Assembly (NCBI GenBank): GCA_009829735.1
Contig: CM020619.1
Location: forward strand, 23,089,554 to 23,153,553
Origin: Pyropia yezoensis
Taxonomy: Eukaryota > Rhodophyta > Bangiophyceae > Bangiales > Bangiaceae
Direction: 5' to 3'
Length of the DNA: 64,000 nt
Notes under the pieces: generated by a model
What the model saw: the letters and a program-made list of their open reading frames with translations, nothing else
What the model was told of the DNA's origin: nothing
Database searches by the model: none
Made by a program: the position numbers and the translations under genes
In this document: positions 20,081 through 31,972 of the stretch, in pieces
Position numbering within the stretch: the first letter of the stretch is position 1
How the letters are laid out: each line of letters begins with the position of its first letter

Positions 20081-22502
20081 TTGGTCGGCTGTGGCACCGG
20101 CGGGCCCCCCCGGCCAGACCACGCCACGCCAGCGTGGCGTGAGCCACGCCAAACCGGTGCTCGTCCACGCCACAAGAACCAGCAAACGACGTTGGGTGGT
20201 TGCTGTGGGACCGGGACAGTCGGCCTCGTCGCAGGCGGGGAGGGAGACTGCTGTGGGGGGGGGATACATATCTGATGGGTAGCTGGCTGGCTACCCCCCA
20301 TCCGGGTGGGGGTGGCCAGGAAAGGGAACCAGCGGAGCGCACTCGGTCAGTGTGGCTGGCGGACCGCCCGCCCGGCCGCCCGATTGCCCCCTCCCCCCCG
20401 CCCTCCCGCTAGGTCCCCGGCCGCCTGCCAGGCCGCCCTCCCACCTCTGAAATCCCACGCCGCCCCACCCCCACCACCACCATCACCTCCACCACCACCA
20501 CCACCACCACCACCACTAAATACCACTGAGGACGCGGGTGGGCGCCCACTACGATACGCACCTGGGGCGGGGGGAAGGAGCCTCGCGGGGAGAGGGGGGT
20601 GGGCGACACGCAGCGACTGCCAGCCAGCCGTGACCCCCGCCGACCGCGCCCCCCTTCTACGCCCCCCTCTCTACCAGAGAGTCTCTGGCGCTGCCTGTGG
20701 CCCGCCGTGTCGCATGGGGGTGTAAACGGGTGGACCTGGCGCGCCGCTGACGCCGGGCGGGCCCGACAGATAGCGCCGGCCGCACCCCCAAAGCGCACTT
20801 GCTCAGTGCTGCACTGGCTGTCATTTGCCATGACAGCGTGTGGACCGTACTGTATGTATCTTACTGTACTTCGCACCGGCCAGGCCCGCGGCCCCCGGGG
20901 CCGGGCCCCTGGCCCAGACACTCTCCCCCCCCCGGAACCCAAAGAACGCAGACCTTGGACGCCGGTTGACGGTGCCAGCGGGGAGTCTGACCTGTCAGCA
21001 GAGGGCCACAGGGTGGCTTGCAAGAGGGACGGAGGCGCCACCCGCCGTCCTTGCGAGGAGGAGTGCTGCGCAGCGCCCCCCCCCTCCCCCCTCAACAGCT
21101 TGCTTCATGCGCGAGCCGCCGCTGCCGCAGGCCGGCGCCCCTCCCCCACGGTAGATTTGGAGGGGGGTTGGAAGGGGTCAGGTAGGGGCGGGTGGGGGCT
21201 GCGGCGGCCAGGATTCCCGCCACGGAAGCTATTTCCGTGGGAGGAGGGCGGTCCTCTGTGGTCACGAGGGCCCATCGCTAGCCATCACCGCCCGCCGCTC
21301 TGCTCGGTGAGCAGAGCGGAAGAGAAACAAGCCATGAAACATCAGACACGAGCAGTGGTGGTGGTGGGCCCGACGTCGCAGTGTCCTGTGGTGAACTTTA
21401 CTGTGTACTGTACGGCCTCATCACACGTGGGGCGGGGCTGTGCTCCCGGTTGTGGTGCGTGGTGGCCCTGAACTCCCCGGACCTGTCTGGTGAGTCCATT
21501 GGCGGTGGCACATCGTGGAGGGGTCGTCGGCAAAGTCGTGGGGGGGGGCGCGCACCGCAGCAGAGTCGGCTGGTGCAGAAGAGGAGGAGCAGGATGCGTG
21601 GGTGGCACGTGCAGAGACCCGGCAGCCCGTTGCCGTGAGTGGCAACTGCGATGTGTCCCGTGTTGGGATGACGGGAAGTACAGTACTATATATGTCACAA
21701 TTATTTAAAGTAGTTTAGTAGTATTTCATAGTGAGCCGTTCGACCGTCTGTTGATCGTCATAGATATCGATCAGGTTGGTTCGATCGGAGGTCAAGTGAT
21801 CCAGATTGCACGACCTCCTGTGCCTTGCAACGACGCCATGCCATTGGTCGAGCCCCCAACCTCCACGGTGAGTGGCGTCTCTCCTAAGATCCCCGCCACG
21901 TGTATTCTGTAGCCCGATGGATATCTGGATCCGTATCGCACCGTCCTTGTCATGCGCGGCCGCCCTCGTTGGCCAACCAGGGGCGGACCAGGTGGCCATC
22001 TGTCTCCGCCGCCGCCCCTATTCCGCCATCGCCGGGAGTCCCCGCCCGTCTGGTGGAGTCGCGCCCTGGGCCGCAGCACCGGCGCCAACACCCGTGTCTG
22101 GGCTGCGCCCCGCTGGCAAGGGTGCGCTTCAAGGGCAGGCCCCCCAGCCCTCAGGCGCGCCCCGGGCGCGGTGAAACACCTGTGCGGCACCCCCGGGAGC
22201 GCCCCCGTCAGCAGAGGGTGGCCTGCGGAGGGGCCGCTGTTTGCCGCACCGCCAGCGTCTTAAGCCGCTTCCCGGCGCCCTCCCACTTCCCGTCCGCTGG
22301 TCCCCTCCCCCTCCCCCCCACGCCCCCCCCCTCCCCCCGCGCGTCCCCCCTTTCGGTTGCTTCTGGGGGTAACCCATTCTGCCACCGCTGTGCCTCCTCC
22401 CCCCCTCCCCCCCCCCTTGTCCCCTACCCCCCTCCCCCCCCCCCTGGCCCCCTACCCCCCTCCCCCCCCCCCCCCCCCCGCCCCTGCTGAGGCCTTTGTG
22501 CT
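20081..22502. other. Intergenic region upstream of the RBR-Sec24 gene
   Basis: About 2.4 kb without a recognisable gene. It includes a CCA-type microsatellite at about 20464-20516. GTACTGTAC lies at 21405 and GTACAGTAC at 21678. A relatively AT-rich block spans 21670-21800. A C-rich tract (22310-22480) lies immediately before the next ATG. The tract and AT-rich block are candidates for the promoter region. Confidence 0.5.
20464..20516. repeat. CCA/CCACCT microsatellite
   Basis: Short tandem of CCA-type triplets ending in a perfect ACC run. No open frame of interest uses it. Confidence 0.8.
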
Positions 22503-23020
22503 ATGGACGTGCCTGTAGCACTCACGTGGGGCGGGGGAGGCCCCCCCCCGGGCGTCGACGCCGCCTCTGCGGCGGGCGGTTGGGTTCCCACCGCCCCGCC
22601 GCGACGCACTGTGACGGCAGGTGCGTCTGCGGCGGCGGGCGCCACCGCCGAGTGCGGCATCTGCATGGACGACCTGCCGGCGCCGGCGCTCGTTGCCGCC
22701 GGCCGTTGTGGCCACGCCTACTGTGCGCCCTGCCTCGCCCGCACGTGGGCGGGTAACCTGGCCAGCGGCGGCGGCGGCGGCGGCGGCGGTGGTGGTGGCG
22801 GTGGTGGCGGTGGTGGCGGCGGCGGCCGCCCGCCGGCCGAGTGGTGCGTCGCGTGCCCGTCACCGGGCTGTGGGGTGCCCGCCGTCGACGCGACGATCAG
22901 CGCGGTGGGGGGCGACCGCTTTGCCGCCCGCGTCCGCGCCATGCGGTGGCAGTCGGTGGCCCGGGCGGGGGCCACGGGGGCTGTGCTCCTCTGCGCGGCG
23001 GCCGACTGCTACGAGCCGCT

Positions 23021-23055
<35 letters not shown>

Positions 23056-23503
23056 GGGGGCGGGTGGGGGGTGGTGGTGCTGGGGGGGGGGGGGCGCCGC
23101 CGGCCGCCGCCCAGCAGCGGGTGTCCATCTGCTGCCACCGCTGTGGCGCCCGCACCTGCTCCTGGTGTGGCGCCGCCGCCGCGGCCGTCGGCGGCGGCGG
23201 CGGCGGCGGCGTCGACACGCACGAGTGCCTCCGCCCCCCCGTCGCCGCTGCCGCCGGGGGTGCCGCCGCGGCCGCTGCCGCGGACGCGGCCACCCTCCGC
23301 TGGGCGATTGGCCGCGTCGGCCGCTGCACCCACTGCGGGGTGCCCGTCCAGCGCGTGTCGGGCTGCCCGACCGTCCGGTGTACCGCCTGCAACCGGTCCT
23401 TCCACTGGACGGCGGTGCGGTCCACCCGGGCGGCGGCGGCGGCCCTCGCCGGCGGCCGCGACGCAGACGCCCGCGCGCTCGCCGCGCACGCCGCCGCCCG
23501 GCA

Positions 23504-23541
<38 letters not shown>

Positions 23542-24657
23542 GGCCACGGCGGCCGGCCTTTTGCGCCGCCGCCATGCGGCGGCTGCGGCCGCCGCTCTAC
23601 GCGCCCGTGGCGGGCACGCCGCGGCCGCGGGTGGTGCACCCGGCGGCGGCGCTGGGGCCCCTCGGGGCCACCCTGCCTCCGCCCCCGCCCCACGCCAACG
23701 CCGACGTGGTCGCCGTCGACGGCGGCTCCGCGACGGTCCGCTACCAGCGGCTGACGACCGCGGCGCTCCCGGCAGACCCGGCGGTGGCGGCCGTCGCGGC
23801 GTTGCCCCTGGGGCTGATTGTCACCCCGTTTGCGGCGCCCGCGCCGGGGGAAGCGCCGCCGGTAGAGGTGGCCTGCGGTGGGCAAGACGGTGGCGGGCCG
23901 CTGCGGTGCGGGGGGTGTGGGGGGTATGCCAACCCCGGGTGGCGCTTCCTCGGCGGCCCCCCGCCCGCCGCGCAGTACGTGTGCAACCTGTGCTTGTGGG
24001 TGGGCGCCACCCCCGCCGCGTATTGCGACCGCCGCCGCCGGGGGGCGGCACCGGAGCTCCGCCGCGGGTCGGTGGACTATGTGGTGCCCGCCGGCTATGG
24101 CGCCACGGGCACGGCGCCCCCGCGGCGGCAAGGACCGGCATCGGCGCCCCCCCGCTTCCTGTTTGCGGTGGAGCTGTCGCCACACGCGCTGCGGGTGGGG
24201 CTGGCCGCCGCGGCGCTACGGGCGGTGCGGGACTTGCTGGCGGCGGGGGTCCTGCCGGCCGGCGGCGGCAGCGGCCAGACCCGGCTGGGGGAGGGGGCGG
24301 GGTCGTCTGCTGCCGCCGCCGCCGCCGCCACGCGGGTGGCCATCATGACCTATGGCGGCGGCGGGGGCCCGCTCTTTTGGGGCCCCGACGGGGCGGTCGC
24401 GCCCCCCGGCGGCGGCGGCGGCGGTGGGGGGCGCCCCTTGGGGGGACGGCGCCGGCCCGCCGCCGCCGCCGGGGCGGCTGCCCCGTTCCACTCCCCCCCC
24501 GACGCGGCGGCTGCGGCGGCCGCGGCGCTGCAGTGGGCGACGGACGCCCCCCGTGGGGGCCGCCGTCTCCCCAGCCGCGGAGCGCGTGCTGGCAGCTGTA
24601 TCGTCGGCGCCGCCGTCGCCGCGGTCGCCGCCGCGCTGGGAGCAGAGGGCGACGACA

Positions 24658-24691
<34 letters not shown>

Positions 24692-27032
24692 TGGCGGCAG
24701 CGGCGGCGGGAGGGGCGGCGGGGGCAAGGCCTTCCTCATTGCCGCGACGGGCGCCGCCGACTGGGGGGCCCCCCGTGGGGCGCCGTGGCCGTGGGTGGCG
24801 GCGGCCGTGGCCGCAGCCGGCGCGGCGCGGCCGCCGCGCGCGGCCGCCGCGGCGGCCCCCCCCGGGCGCCCACACCCGACGCCGCACGCCCCGTTTCACG
24901 ACGCCGGCCCGCACCCGCCCACCCCCGTCGAGCGGGGCCACCCCGCCGCCGCGGCGGTCGGCCGGGCGCTCGCCGCGGCGGGCGTGTCGGTGGACGTGGT
25001 GCTGGCGCCCGGCGGGGGTGCGCCGGCGGGGGCCCCCGCCGGGGCGGCGGGGGTGGCCACCGCCCTGCGGCTGGCGCGGGCGTGCGGCGGCCGCTCCTAC
25101 CACTTCCCCGACTGGGACGCGCCGCGGGACGGCGGGGGCATGGCGCGCATCCTCACGTCCGCCGCCGCGTCGGTGTGTGCGTTCCGCGCGTCGATGGAGG
25201 TGCGGGCCAGCCCGGGGCTTGCCGTGCTGGGGGAACCCGCCTCTGGCTGGGCGGGGGGGCTTCCCCCCGAGGCGGGCGACGTCGTTGACAAGGATGACGA
25301 CCCCGACGGCTGCCGCCCGCGGGGCGTGCCGGTGGGGGGCTCCCCGGTGATGGACGCCCACACCGCCAGCGCGGTGGTCCTCGCCGTGCGCTCCCCGCTG
25401 CTTGCCGCCGACGGCACCCCCGCGGCGCGCGCGTCGTCCGCCGCCGCGGCCGTCAACGCGCCCGATGCGGGCACGGGGGACTCTGTCGGCGGCGGCAGCG
25501 GCAGCGGCAGCGGCGACGGCGGCGGCGACGGCGGCGGCGGTCGCGGCGGCGACGGGCGCGCACACGGTGGGTACGATGACGGCGGGCGGGGCATCCCCTT
25601 TGCACACCGCCCGTGCGTGCAGGCGGCCGTGGCCTACATGGACCTGGCGGGCCGCTGGCGGGTGCGGGTGCACACGACTTTTGGGGAGGCGGTCGGGCGG
25701 CCACGGCTGGTCTTTTTCCACGCCGACGTGGACGCACTGCTGGCGCTGCTGGCCAAGCGCGCCGCCGCGCGGGTACTGGCCGGCGCCTCCCTCGCCGACA
25801 CCCGCCAGACGCTGGCCGAGGTGCTCCTCCGCCTTCTCGTCGGCTGCAAGTCGCGGCCCCCCGGCGAGGCACCGCCGCCGCGGCCGCCGCCGCGCGCCGC
25901 GGCCGCCGCCGCCGCCCCCACCGTCGCGGAGCGGCGGCAGGGGCGGATGAGCGTGCCCGTGCTGCTGGCCATGCTCCCGGCCTATGCGTTGGGTCTCTTC
26001 AAGGCTTTCGCGTCGGTCCCAGGGCCGGCGGCGGGGGGCCCGCCGCCCCGGGCGGCGGCGGAGGAGCAGGCAGCCGCCCTCACGTCGTTGCTGTGGCACC
26101 CGCCGGCGACCATTGCCGCCCGCTGCTACCCGCGGGTGTACGAGGTCGGCTCCCCGCCACCCGCGGCGGGGCGCCCGGCGCCGCTCCCCCCCGCCGCTGC
26201 GGCACCTGCACCCCCCCCCGCGGCGGCCGCACCGGTAGACGGGGCGGCGGCCGCGGCGGCGACAGAGGCGGCCGCCGCCGCGACGGCGGCGGCGGCGGCG
26301 GCAGCTGCAGCGGCAGCTGCAGCCGAGCCGGTGGGCCTGCCCCCCACCGGCCTGGCGTGCGCGGCGCGGTGTGGCGGCCACGGGCAGACGCTGGTGGAGG
26401 ATGGGGAGTGGCTGGTCCTGTGGGTGACCACCCCCGACGCGCCCACCGCGCGGGGCCTGGTCGGCCGCCCGCCGGCGGGGGGGGGCGGGGGCCCGCCGGC
26501 CGCGGCCGCGGCGGCGGCGGCGGCGGCGGCGGCGGGCGGCGGCCGCCGGGCGGTCACCCCCCTCCTTGGCCGCGTGGGCGGGTGGCGGTCCGCCGCAAGG
26601 GCCGCGGCGCCGCCCCCCCGCGGGGGGCGGCTGCCCACGGGCACAACACCCGCCGCGGCCGGCGCGGCGGCGGCGGCCGCCGCCGCCGCCGACGCGCCGT
26701 TGCTCCTCCGCGCCGACGCGGGCCTCCCCGCCCCGCCCACCGACCTCGGCCGCGCGCAGGCGGCGGTGGTGGGCCGCCTCCTCGCCTCCCGCCCCGCCCT
26801 CACCACCGTGCGGGTGGTGGTCGGCCGGCCCGTCGGGGCGCCCACCCCGTGGCGCCACGCCAATGGCCTGTGGGTGGAGGATGCCGGCGACGGCGGCGGC
26901 GACGACGGGGGCGGGGGGGAGGGGCGGGGGGAGGGGGCGCCCGCCACTGCCGGCGACTACCGCCGGTGGGACTTTGACGGCTACTCTGAGTGGCTGGTCG
27001 ACTCGGTGAATGAGCGGCTCGGGCACCTGTAG
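22503..27032 (+). CDS. RBR-type E3 ubiquitin ligase fused to a Sec24-like COPII coat protein
   Basis: A single uninterrupted frame of 1,509 residues with two modules. Residues about 51-310 are a RING-IBR-RING unit. RING1 is C51GIC, C69GH71xxC74xxC77, then C115VAC and PGC. The IBR has LLCAAADC near 164 and CCHRCGARTCSWC near 210. RING2 is CTHC at 275, then SGCPTVRCTAC with the expected catalytic Cys at 288. RBR ligases form a thioester with ubiquitin on that Cys. Residues about 466-1509 follow Sec24. The zinc finger is CGGCGGYANPGW...CNLC (469-497). The trunk starts VDYVVPAGY and RFLFAVELSPHALRVG (~550). The beta-sandwich/helical part includes VQAAVAYMDLAGRWRVRVHT (~1037). Further on are LPAYALGLFKAF (~1160) and YPRVYEV (~1209). 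The gelsolin-like part has DGEWLVLWV (~1300), and the terminal helix is FDGYSEWLVDSVNERL. Sec24 selects cargo at ER exit sites. Linkers are Ala/Gly/Pro homopolymers. RING2 ends FHW instead of the usual FCW. Confidence 0.88.
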
Positions 27033-27116
27033 GTAGAGGTGGAGGGCGCACGCGCCGCGGCAGGGGCCGCCCCTGCCCCGACGGCGTCGCCCCCGGTCAG
27101 GGCAGTGCCGAGCCGA

Positions 27117-27148
<32 letters not shown>

Positions 27149-27508
27149 GAATGACGTGGCGTCGCCGGTGGGGGAGGGCGCCTCGGATAAGTGGGGGGGG
27201 GAGCCGGGGGGCGGGGGGGTGGGGGGGGGGGGGGGGGGAGTTTCAGCGGCGCCGGCTTCACGGCACGGCAAGGGCCTTGCCCTCGGCCTTGCCGCAAGGC
27301 CCGTGCCGACCGGGCAAGACGCGGACGGCGGGTGGAGGGGAGGGGGCGGCGGCGTGCGCGGCGGCCGTGGCGGCGGCGGCGGCGGCAGCTGCGGCGGCGG
27401 CCATGACCTTGGAATGGTGGTGGGGGTGGTGGTGGTGGGGATGGCGGCCATGGGGACAGCGCGCCTCGCGCTCCGCCTCCGCTGCCCACAGCGGGACAGC
27501 TGCATGTA
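27033..27508. other. 3' flank with long G runs
   Basis: Sequence after the RBR-Sec24 stop, with G runs near 27118-27147 and 27209-27238, then Gly/Ala-codon-like GGC repeats near 27350-27400 in no convincing frame. No gene recognised. Confidence 0.5.
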
Positions 27509-28282
27509 TAGTCAGTGGCCAATATCGTTTGTCCACTTTACAGCTGACAATCCAAGAATTAATTTGTCACGATCTGCACCCTGCCCAGGCGCGCTGGGTT
27601 TGCGGCCAGCGGCTGCGACTTCGTAGAATCCGATGGCACCCCTCGCCCCCCCCCCCACCCATCCTCAACACCACCAACAATTAATGAGACAACCACCTTC
27701 GCACGCACTAGCCAACAAGACAGCGAGGCCTACCCCGTCTCAGTACTTGATCCCGTTGCCCTTGGAGGCGATGACGGCCGCTACTCGACGGGGAATGGAG
27801 TCAATGAGGGTCTTGAAGAACGCGTCCGGTATGGCCGTCCACTCCTCACAAAGTGCCAGAAAGAGGTCGTCCTTGTTCTGGGGGGCGGTCTCAGTTCTCA
27901 CGTGCCAAGGCACCGGCGCCGCTGCGCACCTTCCCGGCCACATGGGCAACGGTGCTCTTCTTGACGTCGAGGTCGGTCGCAATGGCCCCGTTGCTGTTGC
28001 CCTTGGACGCCATGTCCTTGATGGCAGCGGTCTGCTGGCTCGTCAGGGACACCCGGTTGTGACCTGCCATGGTTGCGTTTTTTTTTTTTTTTTCTCAGCC
28101 GTGATGCATGTGGAGGACGTTTTTATACCGGTCGGCAGTCGCCTTGTGTTGCGGCGCTTCCCCAGAAAAATGTGGTCCTGAGTGCGCCTGGAGCGACATA
28201 TACCACGAGATTGCAGCATAGTCCAGGCATGGGACCCGGGATTTTCGACGGTGGACAAACGCGATTTTGGCAGGCGATTGTA
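27509..28282 (-). mobile_element. Internally deleted Tc1/mariner-type DNA transposon
   Basis: About 774 bases. The ends carry imperfect inverted repeats: CAATATCG-TTTGTCCAC near 27520-27536 on the left, and the complement of CAAAATCGCGTTTGTCCAC near 28251-28269 on the right. Both lie next to TA dinucleotides, as expected for this superfamily's TA target duplication. Inside, on the minus strand, the N-terminal helix-turn-helix part of a transposase runs almost directly into its C-terminal end. The DDE catalytic core is missing, so the copy cannot mobilise itself. A T run (28078-28093) precedes the transposase ATG. The exact ends are my best reading. Confidence 0.7.
27740..28070 (-). pseudogene. 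Transposase remnant, N- and C-terminal parts only
   Basis: The first part starts at the ATG at 28070 (MAGHNRVSLTSQQTAAIKDM) and runs about 59 codons through a helix-turn-helix-like stretch (NGAIATDLDVKKSTV) to a TGA at 27891-27893. The second part, in another frame, ends at 27740 with QNKDDLFLALCEEWTAIP, then DSIPRRVAAVIASKGNGIKY. This is the characteristic Tc1/mariner C-terminus (EW..IP...L..S.PRR...VI...G). Roughly 200 residues containing the DDE/D catalytic triad would be expected between them and are absent. Confidence 0.75.
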
Positions 28283-30006
28283 CAGTACCAGTACCACCAG
28301 AGCCACGACCGGCGGCGGGCGCGAGCAGGCATGGTCATGGTCATCACACACAGTTCCGTCCGCTTTTCGGTCTCAGCGTGGACACCTCGGTGCTCGCCCT
28401 CGCGTGTGCGTTTCACGCCCGGTACACCCGAGGTGGCTGTGCCGCCAAGCGCCCCGCTGGGGCGTGTGGCGCCGTACGTCCGCACCGCCGCTGCCCGCAC
28501 GGGACCGCCGCCGCTCCCACGCATGCGCACCGCCCCCCCCCCCCCGCGGGCCCCACGCACGCGCCCCCCCCCCCCCCCCCGCAGGGGCACGCGCCCTCCT
28601 CATGACGTACGCGTGTTCTAAAAAACGGCGCGGGGCACCCGCCGGCCGCCCGGCCGGTCGTGGTCGGCGGCGGCGGCCGCGGCGGCGGTGGTGGCGGCGC
28701 AGCCGGTGGACCCCCCCCCCCCCCCCCCGCGCACCCCCCCGCCCCCACATCCCCCTCCGTCACCGTGACGTGGCGCTCCGCCCTGTGCTGGGCGCGCCGC
28801 CGCCGGTGGAGGAGGGAAAGTGGGAAAGGGGCGCGGGGGGCACGGCGGTGGGGGGGAAGGAAAGAGGGGGGGGGGGGGGGGGAGCAAAGTGGGCAAGGGG
28901 GGTCGCCCGCGCGCCCCCCTCCCCCACCCGGGCCCACCCCCCCACCGCCCCCCCCCTTTCTCTCCCCTTGCCCCCAAGGGGAATACGCGGCGCCTGCCGT
29001 GGCCTGCCCACCTGCCCGTCGCGCACCACCCGCGCGTGACGCCGCCGGGGGTGGCGGGGGGGTGGCCGCCCGGCGGGCACGGGGCGGGACGGGTGCGTTT
29101 TCTCGTCTTGCGGGCGGGGAGGGGTAGGGTGGCAGGGACAGGTGGAAGGGCGGGGGGGGGATGCGGGGGGGGGGGGGAAGGGGCAGCCGGGGGGGGTTGG
29201 CGTGGGGGCAAATAAGAATTCCAGGCCCTCCCTCCCCCCCCCCCACCGTGGACGCCACCCCCCCCGCCCGCCCCGTCCCCGCTGACCGCCCCGCGCCGTG
29301 CCCGTCCCCGCAGACGCGACCGGCCAGCGGGCGGGCGGGCGGGCGGGCGGGCGGGCGGGCGGGCGGGCGGGCGGGCGGGGCGGGGCGGGCGGGGAATGCC
29401 CAACGTAACGGGGTCGTGACGGGGGTGACGGCGTGCCGCCCGCGACGGGCTCGGTCGCGTCCTGGGGGAGGGGGGAGCGGGTGGGGGGCGTGGGGTGGGG
29501 GGGGCGTGGGCGGTGGTGACTGGGGAGGTGGCTCCGCCAGGCGGGCGGGGGGACGGCCGTGGGGGGCTTGGGGAGGGCGGCAAGGGCCGGGGGGGGGATG
29601 GAAGGGCGCAAGTGGAGGCGGGACGGCCGGCGGGGCAGGAAACAACGGGGAGGGGGACGCCCCCCCCCCCCCCCCCCCCCCCTGCCGCCACCCGCCTGCC
29701 CCCCTCCCCCCCCCCCCCTTTTTCTCTTTTTTGGTCCCCGCCGCCGTCGACACCGCGCCACCCGCCGCTTCCCCGTCTCCGCCTTTGACCGTGGTCGCCC
29801 GCCCCCCTCTCCCCCCCGCGTCGACTACCCCCGCATCGTCGTCCCGCCGTCGTCCCCTCCCCGCCCCCGCCAGGCCGCCCGCCCTCCCCGCCCGCCCGCC
29901 CGCCCGCCCGGCCGCCCACCTCTGTCACCCCCCCCTTCACTACCCCCCCCTTCACAACCCCCCCCACCACCCCCCCTCTTGGGAGCGTTTGCCCCCCCCC
30001 CCCGCC
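28283..30006. repeat. GC-skewed low-complexity intergenic DNA with GGGC tandem
   Basis: Alternating C-rich and G-rich blocks with many homopolymer runs. A GGGC tandem of about 16 units lies at 29322-29394, and C runs occur near 28710-28730 and 29660-29682. Frames on both strands encode Pro/Arg/Gly low complexity and I call no gene. Sequence accuracy in such runs is doubtful. Confidence 0.6.
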
Positions 30007-30358
30007 ATGGCAGACGACCAACCCCCCCCCCCCCCCACTTCCCCCACCCCCACCCTCCCCCCCCCCCCCCCTCCCCCCCGGCAACGCCGCCCAGCCGACG
30101 CCCCCCCCCCCTCTCCCGCCTCTCCTCCGCGGGCCGCCTCCCCCCCGCCCTCCGCCGCATCTCCCGCGCGTCGGTGGCGGCGGTCGCCGCCGCGGGGGCG
30201 GCGGTGGTGGTGCGGCTGGGGAGTGGCGACTCGGCCGGCTCCTCCCCGGGCGCCGCCGCCGCCGCCGCCGCGCGCCGGGGGGGGGGGGGGGGGGCGCCGT
30301 CGTCGCCCACGTCGGTCGCCGCGGCGGCCACCCCCTGGGCAGACGGGCCGCGTCGCAA

Positions 30359-30410
<52 letters not shown>

Positions 30411-30608
30411 CCGCCCGACGGGCCGCCCAAGCAAGCGACTGCGGCAGCGGCAGCGGCGGTAGTGGCGGCGGCCGAGGCGGGCGGAGCCACGGGCAGAGAC
30501 GCGGCCGCCGGCGGGGCGGCGGCCGCCGGGGCCGCCACCAGCCCCGCGGCGGCCGCCGTCCGGCGGCTCCACAGCGCGGCGGCAGCAGCAGCGGCGGTAG
30601 TGGCCGAC

Positions 30609-30642
<34 letters not shown>

Positions 30643-31028
30643 CCCCCCCCCTCACCGCCGCCCCCTTCCTCGCCGCCGCGGCGGCGGCGGTGGTCGGGGA
30701 CTGGAACCGGGGCCTGGCCATCCTCCGCCTCCTCGCCGCCTACCGCACCACCCTCCCGCGGGAGGTGGTGGCCGCGTGGCACGCCTGGGCCGCCCGCTGG
30801 GCGGCCGCCACTGGCGCGCTGCTCGACTGGGAGGAGGAGCGGCTGGCGCCCGCCCTCGCGCCGGGCGCCCGCGCGCGGGCCGCCGCCTGGGCCGCCGCCA
30901 CCGCCGCCACCGCCGCCGGGGGGGGGGGGACGCGGCGGCGGCGGCGGGCCGCCGCCCGGTGAGCCCCCGGCGGGAGGAAAGGGGCGGCGGCGGCGGCGGC
31001 GGCGCCGCCGTCGCCTCCCCTGGCTCCC

Positions 31029-31066
<38 letters not shown>

Positions 31067-31111
31067 TCCGCGGCAGGCGCTGACGCCCCGCCGCCGCCCG
31101 CGGTGGCCGAC

Positions 31112-31145
<34 letters not shown>

Positions 31146-31765
31146 GGAGCGCCGCCGGCGGCGGCCGGCGGGCGCCCCACCCGCTGGGCGCCGCCACCCT
31201 CCGCCGCACCCGCGGGGCGCTGCGGTTTGCGGCCGCCGCGCTGCCGCCGCTGGGCGCCGCCGCCGCCGCCGCGCGGGGCCCCCCGGGGGCGACGCTCCCC
31301 GCCGCCCTGGCGGCCACCGCCGCCACCGCCGCCGCCCTGGCCGCCCACCTCCCCGCCTGGGTGGCGGCCGCCGCCGCGGCGGCCGCCGAGCTGCCCCGCC
31401 CCGAGGCGGTGACGCTGGCCGCCGCGGGCGTTGCCGCCGTCGCCGCCGCCCTAGGGGCGGCGGGGGGAGGGGAGGAGGGGCGCGAGGGGAGCACCGCCGC
31501 CGCCGCCGTCGCTGACTGGCTTGTGGCGGGCATGGACGACGGTGACGGTGGGGGCGGCGGCGGCACCGCCAGCGCGTGGCGGACGGCCGTGGTTGGCCGC
31601 CGACGGCGGCTGCGGTGGGCGCGGCGGCCGCTCCGCCGCGGGGGGCGCCCGACCGGCGGCCACTCCCCGCCCGCCGCGGCCGACGGGTCGCCCACCGCCG
31701 CCGACGGGGACGACTCGGACGACAGCGCGGGTGACGGCGGCGGTGGAGGTGGTGGTGGTGGTGGT

Positions 31766-31798
<33 letters not shown>

Positions 31799-31972
31799 TC
31801 CCAGCGCACGCCTAAAGGCGGAACGGGCGGCACCCCCATCCTTACCATTGACGAAGTGTGGCTGGCAGTTTCGGCGGCGGCCGCCGACGTGTGCGGCGCG
31901 GGCGTGCCGGTGGACCCCGCGCACCGGGGCAAGCGCGAGTCCCTTTCCTACACGGCCACGTGGGGAGGGTGA
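30007..31972 (+). CDS. Ala-rich protein of unknown function, frame broken at homopolymers
   Basis: Tentative gene. An ATG in a GCCATGG context at 30007 starts a Pro-rich frame. A second frame carries credible sequence from about 30110 (RLSSAGRLPPALRRISRASV) to 30959 (GDWNRGLAILRLLAAYRTTL, then an acidic DWEEERLAP). A third runs to the TGA at 31970-31972, ending ILTIDEVWLAVSAAAADVCG. The frame changes fall at long C or G runs (30025-30080; 30919-30929), so sequencing indels in one gene are the simplest reading. Alternatively GTGAGC at 30959 is a splice donor, though I did not find an in-phase acceptor. Middle parts are Ala-rich helices without clear TM spans, and the tail has an Asp/Gly repeat. 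No family recognised. Confidence 0.35.

Noticed and set aside
24216-27026. 936-codon open frame on the minus strand inside the RBR-Sec24 gene
   Set aside because: It is a shadow of the plus-strand gene: the plus frame has two recognisable multi-domain modules and the minus product is Arg/Gly-rich without motifs.
28373-30084. Long Pro/Arg/Gly-rich frames on both strands (446 and 488 codons)
   Set aside because: They consist of homopolymer and GGGC-tandem translation with no ordered segments, in sequence whose run lengths are unreliable.
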